Shown: in pieces, positions 1 through 6,875 of the stretch
Numbering within the stretch: the first letter of the stretch is position 1
How the letters are laid out: each line of letters starts with the position of its first letter
NCBI GenBank assembly: GCA_964459445.1
Contig: CAYWMP010000130.1
Span: forward strand, 1-17,126
Origin: CAYWMP01 sp964459445
Lineage (GTDB): Bacteria; Desulfobacterota; DSM-4660; Desulfatiglandales; HGW-15
Length of the DNA stretch: 17,126 nt
Reading direction: 5' to 3'
Made by a program: the position numbers and the translations under genes
Notes under the pieces: generated by a model
What the model was told of the DNA's origin: nothing
Database searches by the model: none
What the model saw: the letters and a program-made list of their open reading frames with translations, nothing else

Positions 1-74
1 ATTCTATGTTAGTCTTTGTTTGCATTAATCAGTCAAATTAATCAGGACTAGATTTCCGTGGCCATCGAGAAATG

Positions 75-215
75 AAGCTCCCCGCAGCAAGCTGCGGGGT
101 AGCAGAGCGGAATTGCGCCGAAGCAGACCCGCCTTCGCTCGTTGAGCTACGGCGCGGTTCGCCACGCCATTCATCCCTGTAGCAAGCTACAGGGTATTCA
201 GGCGAAGGCGAATAA
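75..215. repeat. Palindromic repeat element with two hairpins
   Basis: Two near-identical hairpins lie about 95 bp apart: 80-99 (arms CCCCGCAGC / GCTGCGGGG) and 175-194 (arms CCCTGTAGC / GCTACAGGG). Both have the central AGCAAGCT. A further perfect 9-bp inverted pair, CGCCTTCGC at 130-138 and GCGAAGGCG at 202-210, surrounds the second hairpin. No open reading frame fits this stretch. The form is that of an interspersed palindromic (REP-like) element, with about 10 bp of unassigned sequence between it and the truncated nucleotidyltransferase remnant. The outer boundaries are estimates, and copy number elsewhere in the genome cannot be judged from one copy. Confidence 0.6.
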
Positions 216-223
216 AGACTGAA

Positions 224-337
224 TTTCTAGTTGAAGAGACTGTCCTATGTGGTTCCAAGGCCCGGGGAGACAACCATGCACATTCGGACATTGACTTGCT
301 CCTTACGACTTCGAATGCGACCGTTGGCCGCAGATAA
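224..337 (+). pseudogene. Remnant of an MNT-type nucleotidyltransferase domain
   Basis: The frame read from about 224 to the TAA at 335-337 encodes GSKARGDNHAHSDIDLLL, the signature of the minimal nucleotidyltransferase (MNT, KanNT-like) fold: GSxARG followed by SDIDLL, whose two Asp residues bind the catalytic metal. Intact MNT proteins are about 90-150 residues with this motif near residue 30-50. Here the frame has no ATG, GTG or TTG start before the motif, is interrupted upstream by the palindromic element, and stops about 14 codons after the motif. It is therefore a broken fragment. Its position just before another nucleotidyltransferase unit suggests a worn array of MNT/toxin-antitoxin-type genes. 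It is unlikely to be made as protein. Confidence 0.65.
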
Positions 338-358
338 GGCTTGGAAGGAGATATCCCT

Positions 359-556
359 ATGATTAAGGATTCGAGACTCCTGGAACAGTTCGACCGCGAA
401 GAGTTGAAAAAGGAAAACCTGGATTATAGGTCGGCCTTGAGGATTTTTGAAGGGATGTGGCGCGAAGGCATGGCTCTGGGCGTATTGCCCCTAAAGAACC
501 CTCTTGAGGGAATCGAGGTGGATATCCGAATAGCGAGGATGCTGAATCATGTTTGA
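359..556 (+). CDS. Small conserved-type protein preceding a nucleotidyltransferase gene
   Basis: A 65-residue soluble protein beginning MIKDSRLLEQFDREEL and ending RIARMLNHV, with charged predicted helices and no membrane segment. ATG 359 is preferred over the in-frame TTG at 341 because GGAAGGAG at 343-350 sits 8 bases before it and would otherwise lie inside the coding region. Its last 8 bases overlap the start of the next gene (ATG 549), so the two are almost certainly translationally coupled. Small proteins of this type next to DUF6036/AbiEii-like nucleotidyltransferases suggest a two-component unit of toxin-antitoxin kind. I recognise the pairing, not a biochemical function, and which partner would be toxic is unknown. 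Confidence 0.65.
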   Translation: MIKDSRLLEQFDREELKKENLDYRSALRIFEGMWREGMALGVLPLKNPLEGIEVDIRIARMLNHV

Positions 557-1124
557 GAACCTTATCGCAAGGATAGCCAAAGAACTGAAAAGGGCTGACA
601 TAGCCTACATGATTATCGGAGGCCAGGCAGTTCTTCTTTATGGAACACCACGCATGACAAAGGATATCGACATTACGCTTGGAGTGGATATCGGGCGCCT
701 GGAGAGTATTCTTCCGGCCCTTGAAGCAATGGGCCTTGAAATCATTCCCAAGGATTTCCGATCATTCGCAGAGAATACTTCCGTCTTGCCCACCAGGGAT
801 AATGGAAGCGGAATACGGGTGGATTTCATATTCTCATTCACCCCCTATGAGAGGCAGGCCATATCGAGAGGCAAGGCAGTCTCATTAAGCGGAACAAATG
901 TTATGTTTGCTTCTGCCGAAGATGTGATAATACATAAAATTTTTGCAGGAAGGCCGAGAGATCTCGAAGATGTCAGATCCATTCTCCTTAAGAGCCTGAA
1001 TTTGGACAAAAAGTATATTAGGAAATGGCTGAGTGAGTTCGAGAAGTCAACTGAGAAAAAGGGATTATCAAAGACATTTGGGGAGGCTATAGCTGAACTA
1101 GCTACGATCAAATCTGACACTTAA
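549..1124 (+). CDS. Nucleotidyltransferase, DUF6036/AbiEii-like
   Basis: This 191-residue protein has the nucleotidyltransferase-fold signature near its N-terminus: GGQA at about residues 24-27, then R-x-TKDIDI at about 35-42, where the DID aspartates are the expected metal ligands. A third acidic position is likely in the RVDFIF strand (about residue 89-94). The segment SAEDVIIHKIFAGRPRDLEDVRSIL (about 122-146) matches the helical part typical of DUF6036/AbiEii-type transferases. Family members transfer a nucleotide to RNA or protein, and several act as toxins of toxin-antitoxin or abortive-infection systems. The gene overlaps the 65-aa gene by 8 bases. It faces the zinc-ribbon gene convergently, 32 bp away. 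The family assignment is good; target and toxicity are unknown. Confidence 0.8.
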   Translation: MFENLIARIAKELKRADIAYMIIGGQAVLLYGTPRMTKDIDITLGVDIGRLESILPALEAMGLEIIPKDFRSFAENTSVLPTRDNGSGIRVDFIFSFTPYERQAISRGKAVSLSGTNVMFASAEDVIIHKIFAGRPRDLEDVRSILLKSLNLDKKYIRKWLSEFEKSTEKKGLSKTFGEAIAELATIKSDT

Positions 1125-1156
1125 CACACTTCCGTTTAAAAGCAGAAAAGAAGCCG

Positions 1157-1420
1157 TCAGCATTTATAGGGATAGAAATGGTGATAACAATAACCCTCCG
1201 GATCACCCATTTCCAATTCCGTCTCGGCCATACAATGACCGATCATAGCCTTTGAGATTTTCTCGTAATCAGACTCCTTTTCCTCCTTGCCCTTGCATGC
1301 CATGCATATCACCTGGTGGTCATAAACCGATAGAACCCTCTGATCATTTGTTCCAAATTCCTTATTGCATCGGGGGCACAGGGTTGCACAGGTAATTTTA
1401 TCTTCCCAATTGTCTTTCAT
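1157..1420 (-). CDS. Small cysteine-rich zinc-ribbon protein, function unknown
   Basis: An 87-residue protein with two CxxC knuckles, CPRC (15-18) and CMAC (39-42), about 20 residues apart, which is the spacing of a treble-clef or zinc-ribbon metal site. An extra Cys at 11 and a Cys/His-rich C-terminus (GHC, then CYHHFYPYKC) could bind a second metal. Charged residues dominate between them, and there is no signal peptide. The start is supported by GGGAGGG about 8 bases upstream on the minus strand. Its gene lies 177 bp downstream of the LON-domain gene on the same strand and could share its transcript. I do not recognise a named family. Metal binding is an inference from the motifs. Confidence 0.65.
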   Translation of the reverse strand: MKDNWEDKITCATLCPRCNKEFGTNDQRVLSVYDHQVICMACKGKEEKESDYEKISKAMIGHCMAETELEMGDPEGYCYHHFYPYKC

Positions 1421-1597
1421 CTCTCAATCCCTCCCATGATACACGTAAGGAGGACATCCATATCCTTCAGTTTGGAAAACCATTTTTCGATTTCTGATAA
1501 TGCCCTCCATGTGCCCTAAGCCTTGAACCTTTGGCCGTTTTGCATGTTGTATTCATATGATCCTTTTCCTGTCTTCGCAAACCGGCAACAGAATCCT

Positions 1598-2278
1598 TTA
1601 TTCTTCAGTAGGCGGCTCATTTTCCTGGGCTTTGTATCTCAGTGATTTTGGTACACTGCCGTTGCCGCCGATAATCTTCTTGATCTCTTCCGTTAAGCTG
1701 TGTCTTTCATAGATCTTATTCAAGGCCGATACGCCTTTTCTGAGACGCTCTTCAGTGGATGTCATTTCCAGAAATACCTGTCTTTCCTCCGGTGAAAACC
1801 CCGGACCGCTGGCCAGTAAAAAACTGATGATTCTTGTATCCAAAGAGTTAATGAATTTTTGGTCTGTGTCCGGTTCATCATCGGTTCCCATTTTCTTTAA
1901 AAGCTCAATAGCCTTTTGCCGCAAGTCATTCAACGCATCGGGAATCCCTTCAATGACATCGTCAAAGAAAATAACTTTCGATTCCATGTACGGTTTGTCT
2001 TCATAGAGCTCTTTGATGTAGAAACGCTTCTCGCCTTTCGTCATGATATCCAGGCGACCATCATCATAGCGTTTCAGAACCTCAACAATCTTCGCCGTAC
2101 ACCCTACACTCCTTATCTTTTGCCCTGAATAAAAGACAATACCAAAGGATTTGTGCTCCCTAAGACATTCGCCGATCATCATTTTGTATCGCGGTTCGAA
2201 TATATGAAGCGGCATGGGCATCTCCGGCAATAGAACAACACCCAGGGGGAACAATGGTATGGTCGCTTCATTTTCCAT
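1598..2278 (-). CDS. Stand-alone LON substrate-binding (LON-N) domain protein
   Basis: A 226-residue cytosolic protein. It begins with the LON-N signature: IPLFPLGVVLLPEMPMPLHIFEPRY at residues 7-31, then FGIVFYSG, a glycine/charged turn (VEVLKRYDDGRLDIMTKGEKRFYI) and a helical C-terminal half. This is the N-terminal domain of Lon protease (PF02190) without the AAA+ and Ser-Lys protease domains, so it cannot be a protease itself. Proteins of this size are widespread and usually annotated as peptidase S16 LON-domain proteins. Their molecular role is unsettled; substrate or adaptor binding is assumed by analogy with Lon. The start has GGAGAAG immediately upstream (minus strand). The C-terminus is polar and acidic (NEPPTEE). 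Confidence 0.9.
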   Translation of the reverse strand: MENEATIPLFPLGVVLLPEMPMPLHIFEPRYKMMIGECLREHKSFGIVFYSGQKIRSVGCTAKIVEVLKRYDDGRLDIMTKGEKRFYIKELYEDKPYMESKVIFFDDVIEGIPDALNDLRQKAIELLKKMGTDDEPDTDQKFINSLDTRIISFLLASGPGFSPEERQVFLEMTSTEERLRKGVSALNKIYERHSLTEEIKKIIGGNGSVPKSLRYKAQENEPPTEE

Positions 2279-2326
2279 CGCTTCTCCGAAGAATCAATAA
2301 AAGATAATCCCACCATGACAAACCAC

Positions 2327-2417
2327 GGGGCATCCTAAGAGGATGGACCTCTTCAGAGGCTTATGTCCTCATTTCATCCTCTGAAGCAGTGTAACTGCGG
2401 AGGATGGATGCTGCCCC
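2327..2417. repeat. Nested inverted repeat between the LON-domain and MBL-fold genes
   Basis: An inner perfect 9-bp stem, CTTCAGAGG (2351-2359) with CCTCTGAAG (2378-2386), is enclosed by CATCCT (2331-2336) with AGGATG (2401-2406) and GGGGCA (2327-2332) with TGCCCC (2412-2417). It could fold as an extended hairpin in the transcript running from the MBL-fold gene into the LON-domain gene on the minus strand. There is no T-run, so a classical terminator is not supported. It may be a palindromic repeat or an mRNA-stabilising structure. Confidence 0.45.
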
Positions 2418-2477
2418 TGGATAGTGTCCATCATCATATTAGGGATATTCTAGCGCAATCATTTTAATATGAACTTT

Positions 2478-2605
2478 CCCTGATCACCAGCGAGGTATCG
2501 GATGTTAGGCGCCGAGGAGCGACGACTGAGTCGTATCTATCATTACGCCGCAAGGAGGAGCGATCGAAGGCAACACCACAGATGATGCCTTGATGGTGAT
2601 CAGGG
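2478..2605. repeat. 128-bp element with perfect 11-bp terminal inverted repeats
   Basis: The ends are CCCTGATCACC (2478-2488) and GGTGATCAGGG (2595-2605), a perfect 11-bp inverted pair. Inside, two related blocks carry GGAGCGA (about 2516-2522 and 2557-2563). No reading frame is evident. The element stops two bases before the stop codon of the MBL-fold gene (2608-2610). Size and ends suggest a small non-autonomous mobile or interspersed repeat. No target-site duplication was recognised, so mobility is only suggested. Confidence 0.5.
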
Positions 2606-2607
2606 CA

Positions 2608-3726
2608 CTAGGTCTGCTTTACGTAATCGCTATAATATAGGGTCTCGCCGTGATTAAGTTCTATTAGACGATCAAGCAGTCTCTCTTTTTTCATCTCTTC
2701 CCTGATCTGTATGGGAGGGAAATGAACAGGTTCGTCGCCGAGCCTAAAGGTCCCCCAATGAATGACCATGAGGTGTTTTGCCCTCAACTCCTTAAATGCT
2801 TGCACCGTCTCCTTCGGATTGATATGGCTCGGGGCCATAAACCATCGTGGTTCGTAGGCCCCGAGATTGAATATAGCCAGATCAATCTCTTGATCTTTGC
2901 CGATCTCTTGAAACCGGTCAAAATAGGCTGTGTCCCCTGAAACGAACACGGTGAATCCACTTCCCGTCTTGATCAGATAAGATCCCCATAGGGACGTGTT
3001 GGGGCCTATCATGGGATTGCGCATGGTCCAGTGATTACAGGGGATAAATGTGATTTCCTGACCATTGTTTTTATAAGAGTCGAACCAGTCTAACCTCGTT
3101 CTTTTTCTCATTTCCAGATCGCTAAAAATATCGTCATAACCCAAGGGGCTTATGACGTGTGTATCTTTGCCAAGATAGGCTAACGAAGGTTTATCCAAAT
3201 GATCATAGTGGCCGTGGGTAATAAGCACATGGTTAGGCCTGGGCATGGCGTCTATATCAAAAGCAAAGGGCGTGAAGTCCTTGATAAACCAAAACAGATC
3301 GGAGAACACAGGATCCACGACGAGGTATTCGTCCATGTCCTTTATCAATATGCTGGCATGTTTCAGAAACGTAATTGAGAGACCACGATCCTTTTGGATC
3401 GGCTTCCAATCGATTTGGACTGGATTAATTTTTTCCCCTTTATAGTATTTTCTGAAATGGTTTTCGCTTAAAAATTTCCAGTATAGGACCCTGCTCAGCC
3501 TGCCATGGACGGAACCGGAGAATGGGTTTAGAAATCTGCCGTTACCATGATGTAGTTTTTGCTTCGCTATCTCCCTCAGTCCAATCTCCCGTGCCAATTT
3601 CTTTACCATAGGGCCCTCTTCAGCTTCATTCCTCGTCGCAGCCAACGCTGAGGTTGGAAGCATGCTAAAAGCAATGCCCGCTTCCATTCCTCTTATTACC
3701 ATTTTAATAAACTGTCTTCTTTTCAT
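2608..3726 (-). CDS. Tat-exported metallo-beta-lactamase-fold hydrolase (NAPE-PLD/UlaG-like)
   Basis: A 372-residue protein. The N-terminus MKRRQFIKMV plus a hydrophobic stretch to SALA-A (about residue 29) is a twin-arginine signal peptide, so the folded enzyme should reach the periplasm. The metal site is complete: HGHYDH at 171-176, a further His at 232, Asp in SGDTAYF at 265, and His in HWGTF at 323. Conserved SHINPKE surrounds residue 301. This arrangement fits the MBL-fold subgroup of N-acylphosphatidylethanolamine phospholipase D and UlaG-like lactonases (phosphodiester or lactone hydrolysis). The substrate is not predictable. No clear ribosome-binding site precedes ATG 3726. Its downstream neighbour on the same strand is the LON-domain gene, but 330 bp with two repeats separate them, so an operon is doubtful. 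Confidence 0.88.
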   Translation of the reverse strand: MKRRQFIKMVIRGMEAGIAFSMLPTSALAATRNEAEEGPMVKKLAREIGLREIAKQKLHHGNGRFLNPFSGSVHGRLSRVLYWKFLSENHFRKYYKGEKINPVQIDWKPIQKDRGLSITFLKHASILIKDMDEYLVVDPVFSDLFWFIKDFTPFAFDIDAMPRPNHVLITHGHYDHLDKPSLAYLGKDTHVISPLGYDDIFSDLEMRKRTRLDWFDSYKNNGQEITFIPCNHWTMRNPMIGPNTSLWGSYLIKTGSGFTVFVSGDTAYFDRFQEIGKDQEIDLAIFNLGAYEPRWFMAPSHINPKETVQAFKELRAKHLMVIHWGTFRLGDEPVHFPPIQIREEMKKERLLDRLIELNHGETLYYSDYVKQT

Positions 3727-3829
3727 GCGAAATAAGTCTCAATCCTATCAGATCTTTCTCTTAGGCAAACCTAATCACCATTACTTTCTTTGCAATCACG
3801 CAATCAGGATATGTGTCGGATTAAGCTAA

Positions 3830-4020
3830 CAATCTCGCAAAAAGCTGTAAAACTGACGGCACATGAAAAAGCGCAAGATGCAAGGCGAGCGAATCTTTTG
3901 GAATGAGGCGTACTTTAAAGTACGTCGCAATGACGATCCGCCTTCGCCAAGGCTTCTGCACGACAGGAAGATGGAGCGTAACGCAGCAGATGGACTTTTT
4001 AGGAAGCCGTAAAATCCTAG
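3830..4020. repeat. Interspersed repeat element with a 16-bp palindrome
   Basis: The 364-bp gap between the MBL-fold gene and the 90-aa gene is mostly this element. It contains a perfect 16-bp palindrome at 3909-3924 (CGTACTTTAAAGTACG) and ends with AACGCAGCAGATGGAC followed by a T-run at about 3995. It resembles repeats I have seen in the intergenic DNA of sulfate-reducing deltaproteobacteria. Apparent frames on the minus strand are by-products of the repeat. The block at 3936-3972 looks unlike the usual form and may be a secondary insertion. Boundaries are approximate, and the family identity rests on memory rather than a search. Confidence 0.5.
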
Positions 4021-4090
4021 TTGCATCCATTGCCATTACAGAATAAAGCCATATTTTTATTCAAAAGAGATTAAAAATGGAGATGAGATT

Positions 4091-4363
4091 ATGAATACGA
4101 GAGTATCTTTTGATAGAGCAAAAGATGTTATCCAAGGATGGTATCAAGGGTATTGCAGAGAAACAGGAACGATACCGACGACCTTGGATATCCTAGAAAA
4201 AGATGACGGGGTATCCAATGCCTATAAAGTAACCAACCCCTGCAATGGAAAGAGCACCCCGTTTTATTGGAGCTATATCAGCGAATATGAAGCTTTAGGA
4301 TCTGTGGGAATTCCGGGTGACCTGAAGACGGGTGTCTGGGAAGCTTTTCATGACCTAAATTAA
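4091..4363 (+). CDS. Hypothetical protein, 90 aa
   Basis: A 90-residue soluble protein starting MNTRVSFDRAKDVIQGWYQG, with no signal peptide, no membrane segment and no motif I recognise. It has two cysteines (CRET about residue 22, and NPCNG about 51) and is rich in aromatic residues (FYWSYISEYEALG). The start is well supported by GGAG at 4079-4082, 8 bases before ATG. It stands alone: an interspersed repeat lies upstream and mutY is convergent 48 bp downstream. Codon use looks like that of the neighbours. Function unknown. Confidence 0.6.
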   Translation: MNTRVSFDRAKDVIQGWYQGYCRETGTIPTTLDILEKDDGVSNAYKVTNPCNGKSTPFYWSYISEYEALGSVGIPGDLKTGVWEAFHDLN

Positions 4364-4411
4364 CATAACCGGCGCCTGGAGTGGTTTGCACAATGGAGAA
4401 TTGCGCTCTGT

Positions 4412-5476
4412 TTATCTGAGCTCGCTAATAACCTTTCGATCCGCCTTTGAAAAGGGGTAATCTGCAAATTCCCCTGGGTTCACCCATTTCCAATCATCGC
4501 ATTTCAGGACTCTCGGATTGCCCTTTATCCACGAACACTGAAAGGCATGAAGGGTTATCCGGAAATGGGTGTAGGCATGGTTGACCGAAGCCAGGGCCTT
4601 TTGCGATTTTACGTCAATACCCAACTCCTCTCTTGTGGACCTTTCCAGGGCCTGTTTTAGTGATTCCCCATTTGATCGCTCTCCGCCGGGGAATTTCCAA
4701 AGACCTCCAAGAAGCCCGTTCGTGCGTCGCTGCACAATCAGTAAACGATTATTCTTGTCCTTAATGATAGCTGCGGTCATTTCTTTGTGTGGTATAGGGC
4801 CGCGCTTTTGCTTAATTGGAAGCGACTCCTGCAATCCTTCCTTGTGGGCAAGACAATGGATTTGTATGGGACAAGTGCTGCAGAGAGGATTTCTCGGCAT
4901 ACAGACTGTGGCCCCAAGCTCCATCAAGGCCTGGTTGAAGGATGATGGATCCTTTGCGTCCACAAGGCCCAATGTCAATTCATGGATCTTCTTCCGGGTG
5001 CGGATTTGGTCCACGGGATCGTGAATAGCGTACAATCTGCAAAGAACACGTTTTACATTCCCATCAATTGCTGGAACCGGGCGCCCGAATGCAAAGCTCA
5101 GGATGGCGCCTGTCGTATAATCCCCGATTCCCGGCAAACTGATGAGTTCATCCCAGGTATCGGGGATCTTCCCGCCCATTTGGCTCACAACCAAATGGGC
5201 CGCTTTTTGCATGTTGCGTGCCCTGCTGTAATATCCCAGATTCTCCCAGACCTTGAGTACATCCAGAAGCGGGGCCTCTGCCAATGATCGAATATCAGGG
5301 AACGCTTTAAGAAATCGCCTATAATAGGGAATGACCGTATCCACCTGGGTTTGCTGAAGCATCACTTCAGATACCCAGATATGGTAGGGATTCCGAGTCC
5401 TGCGCCAGGGGAGATCGCGTTTGTTGGCCCTGTACCAAGCTATGATATTTTTTGATATCTGTTTGGAAGAAGTCAT
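4412..5476 (-). CDS. mutY: A/G-specific adenine DNA glycosylase
   Basis: MutY removes adenine mispaired with 8-oxoguanine or guanine in base-excision repair. From the start chosen here it is 354 residues, the usual length. Features in order: catalytic Glu37 in WVSEVMLQQTQV; helix-hairpin-helix LPGIGDYTTGAI (about 114-125); catalytic Asp138 in AIDGNVKR; the 4Fe-4S ligands Cys192, Cys199, Cys202 and Cys208 (C-x6-C-x2-C-x5-C); and a C-terminal Nudix-like 8-oxoG-recognition domain from about 230, with GGLWKFPGG at 257-265. The frame stays open to a GTG at 5575, but that extra 33-residue N-terminus is a translation of GTTGCTGG-type repeat DNA and has no ribosome-binding site, so ATG 5476 is preferred even though its own ribosome-binding site is weak. 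Confidence 0.95.
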   Translation of the reverse strand: MTSSKQISKNIIAWYRANKRDLPWRRTRNPYHIWVSEVMLQQTQVDTVIPYYRRFLKAFPDIRSLAEAPLLDVLKVWENLGYYSRARNMQKAAHLVVSQMGGKIPDTWDELISLPGIGDYTTGAILSFAFGRPVPAIDGNVKRVLCRLYAIHDPVDQIRTRKKIHELTLGLVDAKDPSSFNQALMELGATVCMPRNPLCSTCPIQIHCLAHKEGLQESLPIKQKRGPIPHKEMTAAIIKDKNNRLLIVQRRTNGLLGGLWKFPGGERSNGESLKQALERSTREELGIDVKSQKALASVNHAYTHFRITLHAFQCSWIKGNPRVLKCDDWKWVNPGEFADYPFSKADRKVISELR

Positions 5477-5483
5477 GTATCTT

Positions 5484-5560
5484 GTTGCTGGTTGATGGTT
5501 GCTGGTCACTGGTTGCTTGCCCGCCGGCGGTAGGGCGGGCTCGTTGCTCGTTGCTGCTTC
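5484..5560. repeat. GTTGCTGG-type degenerate repeat upstream of mutY
   Basis: Short, imperfect units of the form GTTGCTGG, GTTGCTCG and GTTGCTTG run through this stretch. They are interrupted by a GC-rich palindrome around CCCGCCGGCGGTAGGGCGGG (5520-5539). The same unit type fills the gaps at about 10830-10920 and 12590-12850, so it is a dispersed low-complexity family in this genome. It lies in the 5' region of mutY and accidentally keeps the mutY frame open. Confidence 0.65.
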
Positions 5561-5576
5561 AGATGTTTCAAGCACT

Positions 5577-5928
5577 TTAACTTAATAGGAGGCTTTTCAA
5601 AGCCCTCGATCTACAACTCCTTTCATGCATGCCTTCATCTAATACGAAGAGGCATTATCTAGAACCTTGAAAAAGCCTTCTAGGACCTTAGTTTTAAGAA
5701 ACAGTTTTAAAATTGAATGAATTATTATCATGCGTCTAAATAGACTGGTTCGGGGAGTTCCAGACATTTGAAAGTTATTGGGTATTAGGATTGGCGACAA
5801 TTAGCATTTCTCTTGTCCCGCAAAAATGGGTTACATTTTCCTTGATTCTTTCTTTGGACCCAATAACCAATAATAGATAACGCCCTATTATAGTTTAATA
5901 TCGATTAGGAAATAAAGAGGAGGAAAAA
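5577..5928. other. Intergenic region between mutY and the PNPOx-fold gene
   Basis: A 350-bp stretch without a gene; mutY and the next gene diverge from it. Two imperfect inverted repeats are visible: AGGAGGCTTTTCAA (about 5587-5600) against TTGAAAAAGCCTTCT (about 5668-5682), and ATTGGGTATTAG-type sequence (about 5778-5793) against CCCAATAACCAATAATAG (about 5858-5875). The second pair is low-complexity repeat of a kind often found between genes. Promoters for both flanking genes should lie here, but I could not place one convincingly. Confidence 0.4.
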
Positions 5929-6324
5929 ATGGATGATCTTCGTAATTATTTCGAAAACACCCCGGGACGCGGCATCCTGGCTACTTCTGACGACAAGGGT
6001 TTGGTAGATGCAGCAGTGTATAGAAAGCCCCATTTCATGGAGGATGGAACCGTTGCTTTCATCATGGCCGATCGTCTCACACACCACAACCTTCAATCCA
6101 ACGATCATGCGGCCTTTCTTTTTATGGAGGAGAGCAATGGGTACAAAGGGAAGCGTTTATTCCTGACCAAGCTTAGTGAAGAGCAAGATAGCGATCTCCT
6201 CTACTCTATTCGCAGCAAGAGATATCCTTCACAAAAAGAACCGGGCAAGACGCGGTTTATGGTTTTCTTCAAGGTGGACAAGATTCTTCCGCTCATTGGG
6301 GCCGGAGAAGAGGAGGAGCTTTAG
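5929..6324 (+). CDS. Pyridoxamine 5'-phosphate oxidase-fold (split barrel) protein
   Basis: A 131-residue cytosolic protein with the flavin-binding split-barrel pattern: GRGILATSDDKGLVDAAVY (about 13-31), the strand GTVAFIMADRLTHHNLQSNDHAAFLFME (about 44-71), and GKRLFLTKL (about 78-86). These small PNPOx-like proteins usually bind FMN or F420 and reduce small molecules, or simply bind heme or flavin. The sequence does not fix the cofactor or substrate. Pyridoxamine phosphate oxidation proper is unlikely, because the protein is much shorter than PdxH and lacks its C-terminal domain. A very strong ribosome-binding site (GAGGAGG at about 5917-5923) precedes the ATG. It appears monocistronic, with long gaps on both sides. 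The C-terminus is acidic (GAGEEEEL). Confidence 0.85.
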   Translation: MDDLRNYFENTPGRGILATSDDKGLVDAAVYRKPHFMEDGTVAFIMADRLTHHNLQSNDHAAFLFMEESNGYKGKRLFLTKLSEEQDSDLLYSIRSKRYPSQKEPGKTRFMVFFKVDKILPLIGAGEEEEL

Positions 6325-6345
6325 TAGATAGATATTTCACGGAAT

Positions 6346-6360
6346 TGGCAGAATTCTTGA
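6346..6360 (+). promoter_or_regulatory. Weak sigma-54-like (-24/-12) site
   Basis: TGGCAGA-N4-TTGA has the correct GG-to-G spacing for a sigma-54 promoter but departs from TGGCACG-N4-TTGC at several positions. No gene starts soon after it; the next gene begins about 510 bp downstream. If real, it would drive an untranslated RNA through the hairpins at 6548-6711. A chance match is quite possible. Confidence 0.2.
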
Positions 6361-6624
6361 CAGGATTACAGGCCCGCCCTGGCGCGACTATTTGATTGGG
6401 ATGAAGTAATTGTTATAGCCGGAAATTGAAACTTGTGGAACTCTGGACCTAACGAATCAGGTCTGGGCCAGGGATCAACAAGCTATTCTATTTACGAATC
6501 TAGGAACCGTCAAAAAGCACCTCTTCTAATTCTCACCGCCCGTTTACCCCGCTAAAAGCGGGTTTCACTCGAGACGTTTAGGGCTCAGAGGACGGGACGC
6601 TTTAACATCCCCGCTTTGCAGGAG

Positions 6625-6649
6625 TTCAATCCCGATGATCGGGATTGAA
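6625..6649. repeat. Perfect 11-bp hairpin
   Basis: Arms TTCAATCCCGA (6625-6635) and TCGGGATTGAA (6639-6649) enclose a 3-base loop. No T-run follows on the plus strand. The next structure begins only 5 bases later, so it may be part of a larger folded RNA or palindromic element. Confidence 0.6.
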
Positions 6650-6654
6650 TTGAA

Positions 6655-6711
6655 GGAGAGAGCCACGAGTAAGAGACTAAACATGTTTATCCTCTTATCT
6701 GTGGCTTCTCC
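6655..6711. repeat. 57-bp three-level nested palindrome
   Basis: Outer arms GGAGA-g-AGCCAC (6655-6666) and GTGGCTTCTCC (6701-6711) pair over 11 bp with one bulged base. Inside, TAAGAG (6670-6675) pairs with CTCTTA (6692-6697). At the centre TAAACATGTTTA (6678-6689) is a perfect 12-bp palindrome. The whole can fold as one long interrupted stem. It could be a structured RNA, a protein-binding cruciform or a palindromic repeat. Confidence 0.55.
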
Positions 6712-6875
6712 ATCGATGTTAAACCTGCCCTACTGAGTTTTCGACTATGATCCCATTTTCAAAACCTGTGTTAGTCTGCATGAGTCTGCGGCTAAAGAAA
6801 CTGATTTCTTTGAGCCCTTTTTATGGTTGAATGTTTAGGTCAGATGGGTGCTCAATTCATTGTGATAGGTGAACT

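Larger units (their letters stand above)
6325..6875. other. 550-bp gap without a gene, rich in palindromes
   Basis: No credible reading frame is present on either strand. The gap holds a 5-bp-stem hairpin at 6548-6562 (CCCGC / GCGGG), a strong 11-bp hairpin at 6625-6649 and a nested 57-bp palindrome at 6655-6711. The first 180 bp and the last 160 bp show no repeat or gene remnant that I can identify. Confidence 0.5.

Noticed and set aside
341..358. TTG 341 as the start of the 65-aa protein
   Set aside because: The GGAAGGAG ribosome-binding site overlaps these codons and is properly spaced for ATG 359.
3821..4036. Two overlapping small frames on the minus strand
   Set aside because: They lie within an interspersed repeat and overlap each other; no ribosome-binding site or family resemblance.
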